A stretch of DNA of 64,000 bases from Telopea speciosissima (GCF_018873765.1 NC_057919.1:19446698-19510697); one strand, 5' to 3'; counted from the first letter of the stretch, positions 11,948-24,264 are shown. The notes: generated by a model not told the origin, from the letters alone. Made by a program: numbers and translations.

Positions 11948-13771
11948 TTGGTCAAAATAAAACATAACACAATATTAAAGAGAAAATAATAAATCAAGAG
12001 TGAGGGTTAGGACATACCTTAGGTATTTGACTACAAGGCAAGGATTAATATACGAGAAATATAAAATGAGGCACGCATGCTTGTGTAGACACTGCATTTT
12101 TTACACCATGGAAGAACGTCTCGGCAATGATGATCAAGGCTTAGGTGAATCGCAAAACAATCAAATGGCAAAATTTTCATTTACCCCAAACCTATTTCTA
12201 TCTCAAACCTTCATAGATAGAGCCAAGATTCCTAAGATAGCCTTATTTAATTACTTGTTCATGAAGTTTCATTCAAATCTAGCATCATTTACTAAAATGA
12301 CTGTTTGCCCTTGGTACTTTTTTGGTATTTGAACCCCTCATTTTTTGCCGAAACTCTTTGGATGGCCTTATTTGGCTATTTTTAGTTCAGACAAGAATTT
12401 TCGTGAAAATTCGATATTGTTTGGACCTCAATCAATGCAAAACATTTTTTATTCCTCGATTTTTGTGTCAATTTTTGGTGAAATCTGAACATGGTCGTCA
12501 TATGGATGAAAAGTACTCACTGAGAGCTTCACAGCGCAATATGTGGTATGTCAAAATCGGCCGCTTAGATTGAAAGTCATTAATACTTTAATCTGGAGCC
12601 CTTAAAATGTAATCTTATAAAAAAATTATAATAAGAAAAAAAAACATGTTTTTGAGTCAACCCGGCCTGACTAACATGACCCTGGCCAGGCCATGCAACC
12701 ACACACGCAAGGGGCATGGCATGCAAGAGATGTAGTTGTGATTCGCTTTGTGGAATACCTTGCATTGCTATGCAGGAGAAGAACTTAATTTCCTGGGAGG
12801 CAATGCACTTGTAGTAAAAAAAAGGTAGTTGTTCTCCCCTTCCAATAATTGAAATTTTGAATACCTATAACTAGATGATGTCTAATCTTAGTCATAATAT
12901 AATTAGAGAATTGAATTTATTTTTCCGGGTGTTTTTTCAATTAACCCTCCTTCAATTAGAAGCTTAGATATATGGAGACTTTTTCTCATTCTACTCCAAA
13001 TAGATATAATAGTCTACTCCATTCACATTTGTGAATGTTTACATAATCTAAAAAATAATAATTGAACTTCAACAAAAAAGAGTGATGATAAAGGATCATT
13101 ATGTTTCTTTATGAATTATTATGGAGATTTATCTGTTTTTAATAGATATCTATTGAACTAAATTGACAATTTCCATATCCTTAATTAATTTCTGGTTGCT
13201 AACACCAATTTCTTCTTGCATTGCACCATGTTTCTTTGAGCTTTCCAATTCTAGAATATCAAAAGATCACATTTTATAGTTTTGAATTGGTTAGTTTTTT
13301 AATAATTGATTTAAGATAAACCAGGAAACTAAAGCCTCTTCTTTAATCTCTTCTTTCCTTTCTTTTTTAATTTTTCATTTCCCACTTAAAACCTTTCATC
13401 CCCACATTTCCTTGCTACTCTCTCTCCTTCTTCTTCTTCTGGGTGTATTTTTAATACCTATGAATCACATGGGGTATTCTCTAGAATGATAATATAGAAA
13501 ACATACATCCTCATGTATCTATGATTTTTTAGAAAGCTAGAAAGGCCAGCTATAAAAACCTAATTCAGGCCTCTTGGACACTTTATTAGGGTGCCCTTAA
13601 GTTAGGTACTTTTTCTATTCCCTTTTGGGCTCATAATTTTTGTGTTCTTGTTCTTCTTCCTCTTCTTGAACCTGTCATTATCAGGGGGTTTAGTCCGGAT
13701 TTGTTCCATGCTTTTTCTTTTGGGTGTATAGTTTTTCTTTTCTTCAAGTGATATTACCTATCATATATATA
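11948..13771. other. AT-rich intergenic DNA, no gene seen
   Basis: No recognisable protein or structured repeat occurs here, apart from the 246-bp segment at 12959-13204 that recurs at 18402. Confidence 0.4.
12959..13204 (+). repeat. Dispersed direct duplication, copy 1
   Basis: The segment starting GAAGCTTAGATAT and ending GCTAACACC recurs with moderate divergence at 18402-18656 in the same orientation, 5.4 kb away. It has no terminal structure that I can define. Confidence 0.65.
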
Positions 13772-13816
13772 TAACCCTAATTTTTTGATAGAGCAGTTGT
13801 GACAATCCCAAATTTG

Positions 13817-14600
13817 TGTTGGGTGTTGGGCTATATTGGTCTAACCCCATGTGGAGCTTTTGGGTGCTTGGACCAAGTTGAGTCAAAAAAACCCATGAGA
13901 AGTCAAAAGAGCTAAATGAGTTGGCATCCACTTTCTTATTCTTAGTGGGTTTTGAATTTAAAAGGTCACCTACGTAAAGTGAGAAGTGGGATTTCTTTCT
14001 TTGCAAGTAAAAGGAAGAGAAAAAGTGAGTGAACTTTTCCAAGGAGAGGAAAAATTATTTTTCACTTTTGTTGAGAAGAAGAAAAAGAAGTCTTTTGTTC
14101 TTGGAGCTCTTGGAGAAGAAGAAGTGTAGATTTTTTGTGGTGGTTTAGCTCTCACATTTAGGTCATTCTTAAGGCTGTTTTTGCTACATCTCATGCTCTT
14201 GTTTAGCCGGATAACCGAAGTTGCTACTTGCTTGTTCGGTTGGGTTCTCCAAACTTTGAGAGAAATAGTTGATGGCTTTTAGAGGTGATTTGGTAGCATT
14301 TTCTTTAAAGTGTGAGGTAACCTTGTAATCTCTCTAAGTGCTTATTATTTCTTTTCTCAATATTGTGGTGGATCTCAAGTTTGGCCATAAACTTGAGAGG
14401 TGAATCATTGTTATCCTTTATTTGATTTAGTGGATTATTTTCGGAGTTGCCTCGTGGTTTTTCCCTTCACATTGAAAGGTTTTTCACGTTAAATCTTGTG
14501 TTCATTTTGGTTTGTGGTTGCTTGTTTGGTTTCCATTGTTCGTTTGTTTTCTTCTTTGATTCACATAGGTGGGAAAGTTATTCTGCATCTCTTCCCAACA
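13817..14600. mobile_element. Solo LTR (784 bp) with perfect 5-bp target-site duplication
   Basis: It starts TGTTGGGTGTTGGG, ends CTTCCCAACA, and is flanked by ATTTG on both sides (13812-13816 and 14601-14605). No internal retroelement sequence or second LTR is attached. It interrupts an older repeat: the sequence before 13812 and after 14605 continues as one unit that is repeated intact from 14727. LTR-LTR recombination is the usual origin. Confidence 0.85.
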
Positions 14601-14605
14601 ATTTG

Positions 14606-15222
14606 ATCAGGGTAAAAGACAATGCCCTCATGGGTGGCTGTCAAATGACCATCCATCATACTCGTACAATTAACACAACTCTCTTATAACATACATACAC
14701 AACAGAAGTCTTAAAGAGTAAACACAATCCTAATTTTTTGATAGACCAGCTATGACGACCCCAAACCCCGGCCAGGGTAAAAGGCACTGTCCTCATGGGC
14801 TGCGGTCAAATGATCATGCATCCATCATACATGTACAATTAGCACAACTCTCTTATAACATACATACACAACAGAAGTCTTAATTAAAGATTAAACACAA
14901 GAGAGTTTCATTGAATGTATAAAGTCCAAAAGTAAGACTAGTGGCAAAATATCTACATTTTGTATTCAAAAGTTATTACATTTTTGTTCCTTCTTAACAT
15001 CCTATTCATCAGTGTATACAAAAAGTATAAGTGAACAGTTCTATTTGGTCTCTCAAGTCCTATTCTTAAGGTTCGAGCACCCTAGGCACTCGCAACCCCC
15101 AATGTCTAGAGTTGTACATACATACTCTCCAACCTCGTCATCTGTAAAATCAACATATAAATGGGATAAGCTACAAGCCTAGTGAGATGAATCATGCTAA
15201 ATACAAAATCATACTTATAGAG
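14606..15222 (-). repeat. LTR-type repeat, tandem copies A and B
   Basis: The block around GACCCCAAACCCCGG (14757) followed by CAGGGTAAAAGG is present twice in tandem: copy A at 13772-13816 plus 14606-14726, and copy B from 14727. The part from 14880 to 15202 is duplicated again at 17099-17425. On the minus strand the sequence resembles the end of a gypsy-type LTR, but no coding domain is attached. Confidence 0.55.
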
Positions 15223-15476
15223 TTACAATATATCTTAACAATTATAAGCATCATTTCTGGAAGCAAAGCTAAGTACGGTTATCTTAGTGTCCTGCCACTG
15301 CGCACAATAATCTGAGGTCCTGTCAGTCATCCAAAATCGTCTATTCTACTCTTTATATATGTGATTGATGATTCCCCTTCATACATGATCGATTCTATTG
15401 TTCCAGTCACCGAAATACTGGGGAGGACTATGCACTAGTAAATCACATGTTAAGTAATACGTATTATATCTTCCCT

Positions 15477-15767
15477 GTTACAGAGAGTGTAATTTCCCAA
15501 CAGATGCTCTTGCGAATCGAGCAGCCCGCCTTAAAATTTCAGAGAAGTGGAATGACTCTCCAAATTTCATAGCCCATGCAACTTCTTGGGAAGCTCTAGG
15601 AAGACCATATTATCGCTTCTTCTGATCTGTTGTGAGGGTTTCATACCCGAACTTTTTTGTTTGTAATTGGCTGAAGATGCTTTTGAGTTTGAGCATCTGA
15701 TTTTATTCTCTTTTTGTAACTTTCTTTATACCATCAATATATACTTGCTGATCTTCTAGCAAAAAAA
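15477..15767 (+). mobile_element. 5'-truncated LINE, 291 bp, with 15-bp target-site duplication
   Basis: The insert codes for the end of an L1-type RNase H domain (NFPTDALANRAARL near 15492) followed by a 3' untranslated region and a short A-tail. It is flanked by perfect copies of TATTATATCTTCCCT at 15462-15476 and 15768-15782. This is classic target-primed reverse transcription with strong 5' truncation. Confidence 0.9.
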
Positions 15768-15915
15768 TATTATATCTTCCCTCATCTAGTACCTATTCCC
15801 CTATTGGAAAGGGATGGTAGTCACAAAGGGATCTAATGTCTTAATTACTTTCATTCTTTTTCCTTTTCTTTTCATTTTTCATAGCTTTCTCATTTCCATT
15901 CATTTTTCATATTGT

Positions 15916-17098
15916 GGATCCATACTTGTACCTAGATCCATTGAAGATTGCGAAGCCGCTCCTCAGAATGGACAATGTACGTATCCCATGACATGTTATG
16001 GGACCAATTGGTCTCGTTGTCCATTACTGCCCAATGATAAGCCCCATCGTCAACTTGTCCAAGATATCCCAATCTAGGAATCCATGGACAGGTTTGCTCT
16101 GATACCAAATTGGTGAATTGATGTGGAACTCGAGTAAAAAACCCTATTGGGTTCGCTAAGGGCCCACCCAAATATCAAATACCAAGCCACAAGGGGAGTG
16201 GTAGGGCTATAATTAAACGAACAGGGGAGGGTCACTTGATAGACTAAGGCAAGGACATTAGGGGAATTAATTAGTATTTATTATATATGGTTAAACTTGG
16301 AAGTGAATCAAAAGGAAGGGTAGGGAGTAATAAAGGAAAGAAGGAGGGATAAAATGGAAAGTGAGAGGCTAAAGATAAAAGAAGTGAAATCGTAATTCAT
16401 GAGGGGGAGAATTATCATCTCCTACCTCAACGGCTCTACCTCTAGTGCAAACCAGAGGCAAAAAAAAGTGATTCTACGAAGGAGAGAACTCCTTCAAATA
16501 CTCTCGGTTAGACCTGAAATTTTTGGACAAGGTTGGTATTCCTCGACCCTATGAACCCCAAACAACCAACCTTCGAGTAGGGAAGCTGGAGATTGAAAAT
16601 AAAATGCAGCAATCAAACCTGACAGAAGTTTTAGGTCAGATATGATCTTCAAAATAAAACTCACAGCACACACAAGCTTTCGATTCAGACTTGGCAATTT
16701 GAATCGCCCCCAAGAGAGGAACTTTGTTGCAAAATCTCAAGTAGAAAAGAGAATAGGAAAGGGAGATCGATCCCAATCTTGTGGAGCTATTACCACTGCT
16801 GAAACAGGTGATGGGGACTGAGTTTAAGATACTCAAGTAAGAAGGAACAAGAAGAAGAGAAAGGAAAGAGGAAGGAGAAGAGAAGCTCTCACTGAGAAGG
16901 GAAGAGTGGGAAGAGAGAGGGGGGTACAGAGCACCACCAATGATAAGTCCCATATGGTTCGACCAGGTTTCGACCGAAACCATGGTTTCGATCGAAACCT
17001 GGTCGATTTTATGGATTTTTAAAAATACCTTCCAATCTCGTCTCGGAACTGGTCAAAACCGAGACAACTCAGTGGTTTCGATCGAGTTTTGATTCCAT
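15916..17098 (-). other. Degenerate LTR-element region with primer-binding site
   Basis: A minus-strand tRNA-Met primer-binding site lies at 16095-16107. The sequence to its right (16110 onward) would be LTR and that to its left a leader, but I cannot place the LTR ends. Positions 16950-17100 contain short inverted copies of GGTTTCGATCGAAACC typical of small degenerate MITEs. No coding domain is convincing. Confidence 0.45.
16095..16107 (-). other. Primer-binding site, initiator tRNA-Met type
   Basis: On the minus strand it reads TGGTATCAGAGCA, an exact 12-base match to the usual plant site. It marks an otherwise eroded LTR element. Confidence 0.7.
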
Positions 17099-17570
17099 GG
17101 TCTTAATTAAAGAGTAAACACAAGAGAGTTTCAATGAATGTATAAAGTCAAAAAGTAAGACTAGTGGCAAAATATCTACATTTTGTATTAAAAAATTATT
17201 ACATTTTTGTTCATTCTTAACATCATATACATCAGTATATACAAAAAGTATAAGTGAACAGTTCTGTTAGGTCTTTGAAGTCCTATTCTTAAGGTTCAAG
17301 CACCCTGGGCACTCGCAACCCCCAATGTTGGAGTTGTACATACATACTCTCCAGCCTCGTCATTTGTAATATCAACATATAAATGGGATGAGCTAAAAGC
17401 CTAGTGAGATGAATCATGCTTAATCTAGTAACCGGAGCACTGGGGAGGAATGATGTGACTATGATTGATGATTCTCCTAGATACATGACTTGTGTGTGTG
17501 TGTAGTAATTACTTTCATTCTTTTTTCTTTTTCTTTCCATTCTTCATAACTTTCTCATTTCCATTCATTA
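17099..17570 (-). repeat. Second copy of the 14880-15915 repeat
   Basis: Positions 17099-17425 match 14880-15202 closely, and 17500-17570 matches 15838-15910. The intervening part is shorter here because the first copy contains the LINE at 15477-15767 and other sequence. The orientation is direct. Confidence 0.7.
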
Positions 17571-18089
17571 TATCATAGTGTGCATCCCATGGCATTTATA
17601 AAGCAATTCATACCATAACTACAATACCAACATATATTCATACCATAAGTTGAGATGTCTACATAAATTTCACACCATTAACTTAAAATGTCAATATTCA
17701 TGACATATCATAATCTATAATATGGACATACATTTGATACTTGACAGTTCAACAATACATATACATGTTTGCATCATTAAGCATCCACATTCAATCATTA
17801 CTGTAATGACCTAGACTTCCTATGGACCTCATGACTTTAAAACGCGTCATACCAAGTAGAGGAGGCTACTTTTTATCAATAACTCAGGATCTCCCTCCCT
17901 AGCCAATGTGAGACTAAGTTTGCACCCCCTCACCGCTCTCGCAAACCTAGGTACTAAGTCGTCTCTTGGTGGGGACACCTCAACAATCTCCTAGGTGGGC
18001 TGGTACTATGCCATTTTCTTAGGGCATTACATTCCCCTCCTTACGAGCACAACGTCTCCATTATGGCCCCACCACCAGTGTTAGGAGTT

Positions 18090-18102
18090 TGCTCTAATAC
18101 CA
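18090..18102 (-). other. Primer-binding-site-like motif of an eroded LTR element
   Basis: On the minus strand it reads TGGTATTAGAGCA, one mismatch from the tRNA-Met site. It is preceded by GTCGTTACA, a typical LTR end. No second LTR was found. Confidence 0.55.
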
Positions 18103-18401
18103 CTGTAACGACCTAGCCCTTCTCTTGATTGGCATGATATTTTCGCAATTCTGCACAGGTAATGCTTGAAATTTTTGTTATGTTAATTTAATTTTTTTTT
18201 TCATCCATTCTAGATGCTATTCCATAGTAATTTTTTTTATCTCACTCAATCACATAATAAAAGAAACTTCTACTTTTTAAGAATGAAGTTAAGATACACA
18301 ATCACTTATTTTCTAATTTTGGATTTTCCCCCCCTTTTAAGATCCATACTTGTACCTAGATACTGATTTAAATTTAGGTATTGCTGCCATTTGAGACGCT
18401 A

Positions 18402-18656
18402 GAAGCTTAGATATGTGGAGAATGTGTTCATTCTACTCCTAATAGATATAAGAGTCTACTCCTTTCAAATTAATTTGTGCATGAATATATAATCTAAAAA
18501 ACAAAAAACCTTAACAGCAACAAAAGTGAAGATAAAGGATCATTATGTATCTTTACTAATTAGTATGGAGGTCTATCTGTTCTTGATAGACATCTATTGA
18601 ATTAAATTGAAAATGTCCACATCTTTAATTTCTTTATTTTGTGGTTACTAACACCT
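18402..18656 (+). repeat. Dispersed direct duplication, copy 2
   Basis: This is the counterpart of 12959-13204, starting GAAGCTTAGATATG and ending CTAACACC. The two copies bracket the nest of LTR fragments. Confidence 0.65.
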
Positions 18657-19131
18657 CCTTTTTCTCGAATCCAAGGGGGACTTGTCAGCGGAGAACGGGT
18701 GCGTAACGCGTGAGAATCTATCTATCGATCAGTTCGATGTTACTAAAAACCGCTGTTTAATGAGCCTGTTTGCTTCCTGAATCTGTGAACATGCCAGAAC
18801 TGAACTAGCTTTTAATTGTGAAAAGAAGAAATGGCAAGTACTCTATCATGTAACAGACATTCTAAGAAAACAAAGGGAAAGAGGGGTTAACAGAGCAATA
18901 CAAACTTTAATTTATTTAGAAAAATCAATTTAACCCTTTTTTTTTTTTTTATAACAAATTAATTTTCCTAAAAACATGCACTTTTTTCTCCCTATGTGGA
19001 GTATAGCAATTCCATGCTCACTTCTTTAAACACACACACATACACACATGTGGCTGATCCATAAATATGTTGTATTATAAAACCCTAAAATTTCATCCTT
19101 GAGGTCTTATAGCTAATCTTTATAGAGGAAC
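18657..19131. other. Intergenic, no gene seen
   Basis: AT-rich sequence with a T-run at 18938-18951. The right part may be downstream flank of the bHLH gene at 19377. Confidence 0.35.
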
Positions 19132-19142
19132 ATAGCAATCCA

Positions 19143-19181
19143 AACGCGGGATCGGAGCCTTGTGCACTGGGTACGACCTTT
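19143..19181 (+). mobile_element. 39-bp remnant of an Au-type SINE with 11-bp target-site duplication
   Basis: The insert contains the characteristic SINE 3' end TTGTGCACTGGGTACGACC followed by a short T tail. It is flanked by ATAGCAATCCA at 19132-19142 and 19182-19192. The same 3' end appears in the fuller copy at 45345-45528. It sits about 200 bp downstream of the ZHOUPI-like stop codon and may be in its 3' untranslated region. Confidence 0.8.
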
Positions 19182-19376
19182 ATAGCAATCCAGAGCAAGT
19201 AACAACTTCACAGAGAGAATACAAACAACACACCATCACATTGATAACAAATGAAATCCTAACCATCCTAAAAAATGATAAACGCCCTCTCTTTCTCTCC
19301 CTCCTCACTATATTTACAGTAGAACTTTCACAACTAATTCTCCCCAAACCCAATTTTTTTTTCTTTTCTCATTTCA

Positions 19377-20172
19377 TTAAGATGAGAGCCAAAACATCAT
19401 CTCTCCGACCGCGATCTTGTATATTTCCTCCACTGGTAATGTCTCTGAGAATTGATCAGCACCTCCATTTGCCTAAACAATAATTAAAAAAACAAAAAAA
19501 AAATCCACGTTAAAATTGATAACCTAAAACAGTGAAAGGTTATTATCAGAATGCATGTATATATATACTTACATAATGGGCATGGATCATGTACATGCTT
19601 TGGTAGTTATCTGAGGAGATATTAGCAGTTACTACCTCCAATTTAAACTTCTCAAGGACATAAAAGATGGCAGTCAAGAGACCAGGCTTCTTTGGTGCAC
19701 ACACACAGATCTGTGCATCGGTACCACAAACACTCAACACCACATTTGGTGAAGACCAAGTTTGGAAACAAATGGGGAATTGAGGAACCCCAAATGTTGA
19801 TGAGAAGGGTGAGTTACTGGTGGCCGTGATGGCTTGGTTCTTTGATGAGCTTGAACATCCCAGCTGATCAGCCAAGAATGACTCTCTTGATTCTAGGGCT
19901 AGAGCTGATGATGATGATGATGATGTATTGAAATCAATGATGGGTGGACCTCGAAGCATTTCCAGTTTTCGTTTCTGAAGCTTCTGTAGATTATTTTCAA
20001 GAGTTTTGATGTAACTCACAGCTTCATCTACAATTGTGGACTTGTCAGCCTATTAATTTTATGTATTCAAACGGAAGAAGAGACAATAAACGGAAGTCAG
20101 TCAGAGAAGATGTATTTAATAGCTTACCCAGATACAAAAATGGAAAATACTAATTTATTTAATTAATTAGAG

Positions 20173-20233
<61 letters not shown>

Positions 20234-20613
20234 ATTACCTTAGCAGGAAGATTAGGAAGTAACGCATGAAGGTTAGAGAACATGTTTCTCATCTTCTTTC
20301 TTCTTTCTCTCTCCGTCCATATATGAATTTCGTGATCATCATGATGATGATGATCAGGATCACCAACTCCTTCATCTTTGCATTGTTTACTGTCTCGACT
20401 ACTTCTTCCATTTTTGGGAACACCATTTCGACTTCTTTTCTTAGCCACCGTCGAAGGCGGGGCCGCCACTGATGCTATTGGGGTCTTTGAGGTCGAATCA
20501 GGTTGTTTCTTGTCAGGTTTTTCATCAGTGGCACCAGAGTTATCAGGATTAGAGAAAGCCAATGACTGCTTTGGCCACACAAAGTTTCCACCATCGCCTC
20601 CCTCTTCGGACAT
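19377..20613 (-). CDS. ZOU: ZHOUPI/RGE1-like (bHLH95-type) transcription factor
   Basis: Three exons on the minus strand, 20239-20613, 19573-20049 and 19377-19472, join in frame to give 315 aa. Splice sites are GTAATA/AG and GTAAGT/AG, with both introns in phase 0. The bHLH domain spans about residues 92-150 across the first junction: the basic region [14 protein letters not shown] has His97, Glu101 and Arg105, the set that contacts E-boxes. The C-terminal part (about 210-315, with [11 protein letters not shown] and KKPGLLTA) matches the conserved ACT-like region of this family. In Arabidopsis ZHOUPI acts in the nucleus of endosperm cells, as a dimer with ICE1-type bHLH factors, to drive endosperm breakdown and embryo cuticle formation. 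The start at MSEEGGDGG was preferred over an upstream Met lying in a GA repeat. Orthology is inferred from motif similarity only. Confidence 0.88.
20177..20228. repeat. (GA)n microsatellite in intron 1 of the ZHOUPI-like gene
   Basis: About 26 perfect AG units lie 11 bp from the intron 1 donor. On the gene strand this is a long CT tract just inside the intron. Such tracts are highly length-variable. Confidence 0.95.
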
Positions 20614-20751
20614 GGTTATGGTAACTAAATTGGCTATAGAGCTATAGAGAGAGAGAGAGAGAGCCAATTCAAAAATTGAAGTACAAGGAAGAGTTAATTG
20701 GGTTGGGAGAGGAAGGGGAGGAGGCCTTTTTAAAGGTGGCGATATCTAGGT

Positions 20752-20784
<33 letters not shown>

Positions 20785-21080
20785 GGAAAGAGAGGCCAAA
20801 ATTACAATCATAAGACAATGGCCGTTATTTGGCGTTGAAACGAATGGATAGCTACGCTAGAGCTTGTAAATTTCGCTGCGCGGGTCTCCAATTCTCTGCA
20901 CGGAAGAACCCTCTTCCTTATTTGACACTCTTTTGCTCTATTACTACTAATTTGCCACTACTAAGGTAGTAAGTAAAGGGGGTGGGGCGAGGGGGGCAAT
21001 ATGGTAAATTTTGGTCAAGTACAGGGTTAAGCCAAACGGGCATGTGGTGAAGTTGCAACGAAAGAAACGTAAACGTTCCC
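20614..21080 (-). promoter_or_regulatory. Upstream region of the ZHOUPI-like gene
   Basis: GA tracts at 20643-20662 and 20752-20776 lie upstream of the start codon. On the gene strand they read as CT-rich, which is common in plant 5' leaders. A TATA-like CTTTAAAAAG lies at 20726-20735, 113 bp before the start codon. The transcription start cannot be fixed from sequence. Confidence 0.4.
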
Positions 21081-23973
21081 CATTGTTCGTATCTTGGAAA
21101 TTGGATCGGGATCGGTCTTGGTTGATATCGATCTAGATCGCCCTAAATCGATCGGATTTATCCCTGCTTTTTAACAAAAAATGGTTTTAGTACTCTTTTA
21201 CCCTTTGATTGTAACAATATAACGGTATTAGACTGGTCAAGATTCAGCATCAGTCTCGGCCGATATCAACACAAACCATGATAAGCCCTCATCGGTTTTT
21301 TTTTTAATTTTTTAATCAAAGTTCTAGCATAGTAATTCAAGTGGAAGATCAAGGGTATTTTTGGTAAAGAAAGATCACCGTCATATGGATCATGGACGAG
21401 CCTTCTCTATTCCCATGGACGGATGAATATGTGAAGCTTTTTGAGGTGTTGCACAATGCCAAGTGAGAGAGAGAGACACTAACACACCCCCATGCAACCA
21501 AGTACTTGGGTTTGGCGGAGTAAAAGCGTGTTAGCTGATCTACAACCAAAGAAGCAAGGATGCTCTACGATCAATTCACAGATCTATTATTAACACGCAT
21601 TAGCATGCTTTGATGCAGGAATGCATTCTCTTGCTAGGTGGAGAGAATCCGCCGTGATTTTGGTTCATGGCTATGATTATCTCTATAAAGAAGAAAAGAA
21701 GCCTTTTTTTTTTTTTTTTTCTTTTTTTTTTCATGGTTAAATAAAATTATTAAAAAAAAAAGTGGGGATTTATCTTGACACGTATGTTAAAGGGGTTATT
21801 AAAGGCTATAGAATAGGGCAGACGTGGCCCAGGTGGGACCTGACGTTTTAGTAATGATGAGCTTATTAAAGAGAAAAGACGCGGTTTCGCCTGCATTCTG
21901 CAACGTGGCCGACCCCCATTGCCACAGGCACCTAATCTCAGTCCAGTCCAAACCAAAACAACCCAACCGACCCCACCTACCGACCCCACTTATCTTTTCT
22001 CTGTTCATCATTACCATGCAAAGCTTTCTTATGACATAACAGCTATGTTCAGTTAACTAAAACAAATCCATTCCCCCCTTTCCCCTCTAAAAATAACTCT
22101 ATATTAAATAATAATAAAGGGTGAAAAAATGCTATCTAGTCATTGCTGCGCGCGTGTGATTCATGTGTAAGACACAAGATCACACGAAATGACTATCGTA
22201 TCCCATAAAAAGATGGAAATCCTTAAGGGAGTGATCGTCATTTTGCATAGTCTTGTGTCTAGTTATAAGGGCCGCACGCAGCCAGGTAGTATTCTATTTC
22301 TCAAAAAATAAAATATGGAAGAGAGTTCGTTGCATAGCAGTGTGGCCCTTATATCAATGCAAGAGCCAATCATATTATATAGGAGCATCAATTGGAACAA
22401 AAATTTGTATTCTTTGAGGTGGGGCAGTCATTTTGCCTCCCTTTGTGTTTAAGTGCAAATCACACACTCCCAAGTAGGGTTATTTTTCCCCTTAAAATGT
22501 TATTGGGGAGGGTTGTCATGCCACCTACTTGGGAAGAAATCCCGAAGCAGATGAGGCAAGGGCAATTCTTTCCAATCTTGGATAGGGATTGTTGCGTCGA
22601 AATCCTGTGGAGCGAGTTCTTCTGCAAGACGAGAGATTAGCAAAGGCTGGCGTGGCCGGTGATCTCACTTCGATGCTTAAATTAGATCTCTCCGCAAATA
22701 GTCAATTCAATGAGTGTTTTGATAGGTTAGACGTGTACTACCTCCCGTATTTAAGGTGGTTGAGAGTTTGTGTTATGCTTGAATTGGAAAGCTGGAATTC
22801 CGGAGTGGAGTGAGACCATTGGAGAGTGTAATTTGGAGATAACGTTTATCCGTTGCTTCCCACGCGCCTAATTAGGCGTGATGTGGGCGAAAGTCTCGGA
22901 ACCTGTTGGTTCATGATAGACTCATGGTGCCTTACATAAGCCACAGGGGTTATTCTCTTCTTTCTTAGTGTTATTCCAAGATGACGAGTTACGCGCCCCC
23001 AGTGCAAGGCGGGGTGCGTGTTCACGATTCGATGAGCTCAAGGCCCTGACCTGGCTTGACGACCTCCATAGCTCGTTCTTATAGAGCCCGTTTCCATATC
23101 CCAACAGGGATGATGGAGGAAAAGAAAGCGAAAAATCAACTCCTCTCCAAAATTATGAAAAGAAAACAAAAATAAATATTTGGATGTATTGATACTCCAA
23201 GGATGGAAAAAACAAATCTCAAGAGTAGCAATATCCTAGCATAGCATTACATGTTTAACTAATCATCAACATGGCCTACTAAATTCATGTTTATATAGAT
23301 TGTCTACTTTAAATTAAATTGATTACACGACATGAAGTGGTTACTTAAAGAAATAAGTATTTTTAATTTTTTCCCATTTTGGTGAAAATAGCCATTTTTT
23401 ATGATAAATCTTATAAATAAAACTCTACTTTGTTTAAATCATAGTTGGAAAACCAAGTTTTTTGATTCAAACTCATCTTTTAGAAAAATCTGATGACTCA
23501 GCCTTGTCAAAATTGGTCAAGGTGAGTTATGGTTTTTTTTTTTTTTTAAATGCAATAAATATTATTAAAAATTTTAAAAATATAGGAAACCCAAAAAGTC
23601 GAGTTGAGGGTTTTTTATTGTTTTATAATGCAAATTTATTATTTTATTCAACTCAGTTTCTAAGTAAACCAACTTTATGGCTTTTTTTAAAAGCGACTAA
23701 ACTCGTCGAGTTTGTCATGACTCGGGTAAAAATGCGGAGTTTTATTTGACTCGGACGCTTTATGACCCAGTCTCGTCATTTTTTACCATAGCCTAATCTA
23801 CATGACTCTTGATCAGATTTTCCAAAATTTTGACTTGACTCGGGCAACTCACCCTAGTCAAAACCCAGTTTTCCAACTACACTTTAAACCCACTTATTAC
23901 TTCTTCTTTTATTTGCCTATTTTATCCTCTAGGTTTCATTTATTGTCACTTCGTGTTGTTTTATGTTTTTGTT
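21081..23973. other. Intergenic DNA without a supported gene
   Basis: Scattered degenerate repeats: a GATCGG/ATCGAT-rich stretch at 21100-21290, a T-rich stretch at 21702-21732, a possible small MITE at 22130-22290, and a segment at 22665-22690 (CGATGCTTAAATTAGATCT) that recurs at 57846, suggesting two fragments of one repeat family. No open frame shows a domain. Confidence 0.4.
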
Positions 23974-23987
23974 ATGCTACCTGACTA

Positions 23988-24010
23988 TTTACCCCCCCAA
24001 AAAAAAAAAA
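23988..24010 (+). mobile_element. Tail-only retroposon insertion, 23 bp
   Basis: The insert is TTTA, seven C and twelve A. It is flanked by perfect 14-bp copies of ATGCTACCTGACTA (23974-23987 and 24011-24024). The A-tract and direct repeats are the hallmarks of target-primed insertion, here with almost no body copied. Confidence 0.75.
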
Positions 24011-24264
24011 ATGCTACCTGACTACAAATTATTCATGAAATGTAAGTAGGGTTTTTTAAATATGTCGTTCTCGAATGAAGACATTCTTTGAACTCGTGTC
24101 AGCATAATAAGAAATTGACAGAACATTATCCACAACCAACCCTAGATCCTACAATCCCATGTGTTGGAAGCTTACGTTCCTTAGGGTTTAGGATATATTT
24201 AACAATGACCTCAACCTCGCGGTGAGGCAAAAAACTTTTTAGGTGAATTATTAATAAATTCAAC

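Noticed and set aside
20266..20647. Two plus-strand open frames over the ZHOUPI-like gene
   Set aside because: They are mirror frames of exon 1 with no recognisable family.
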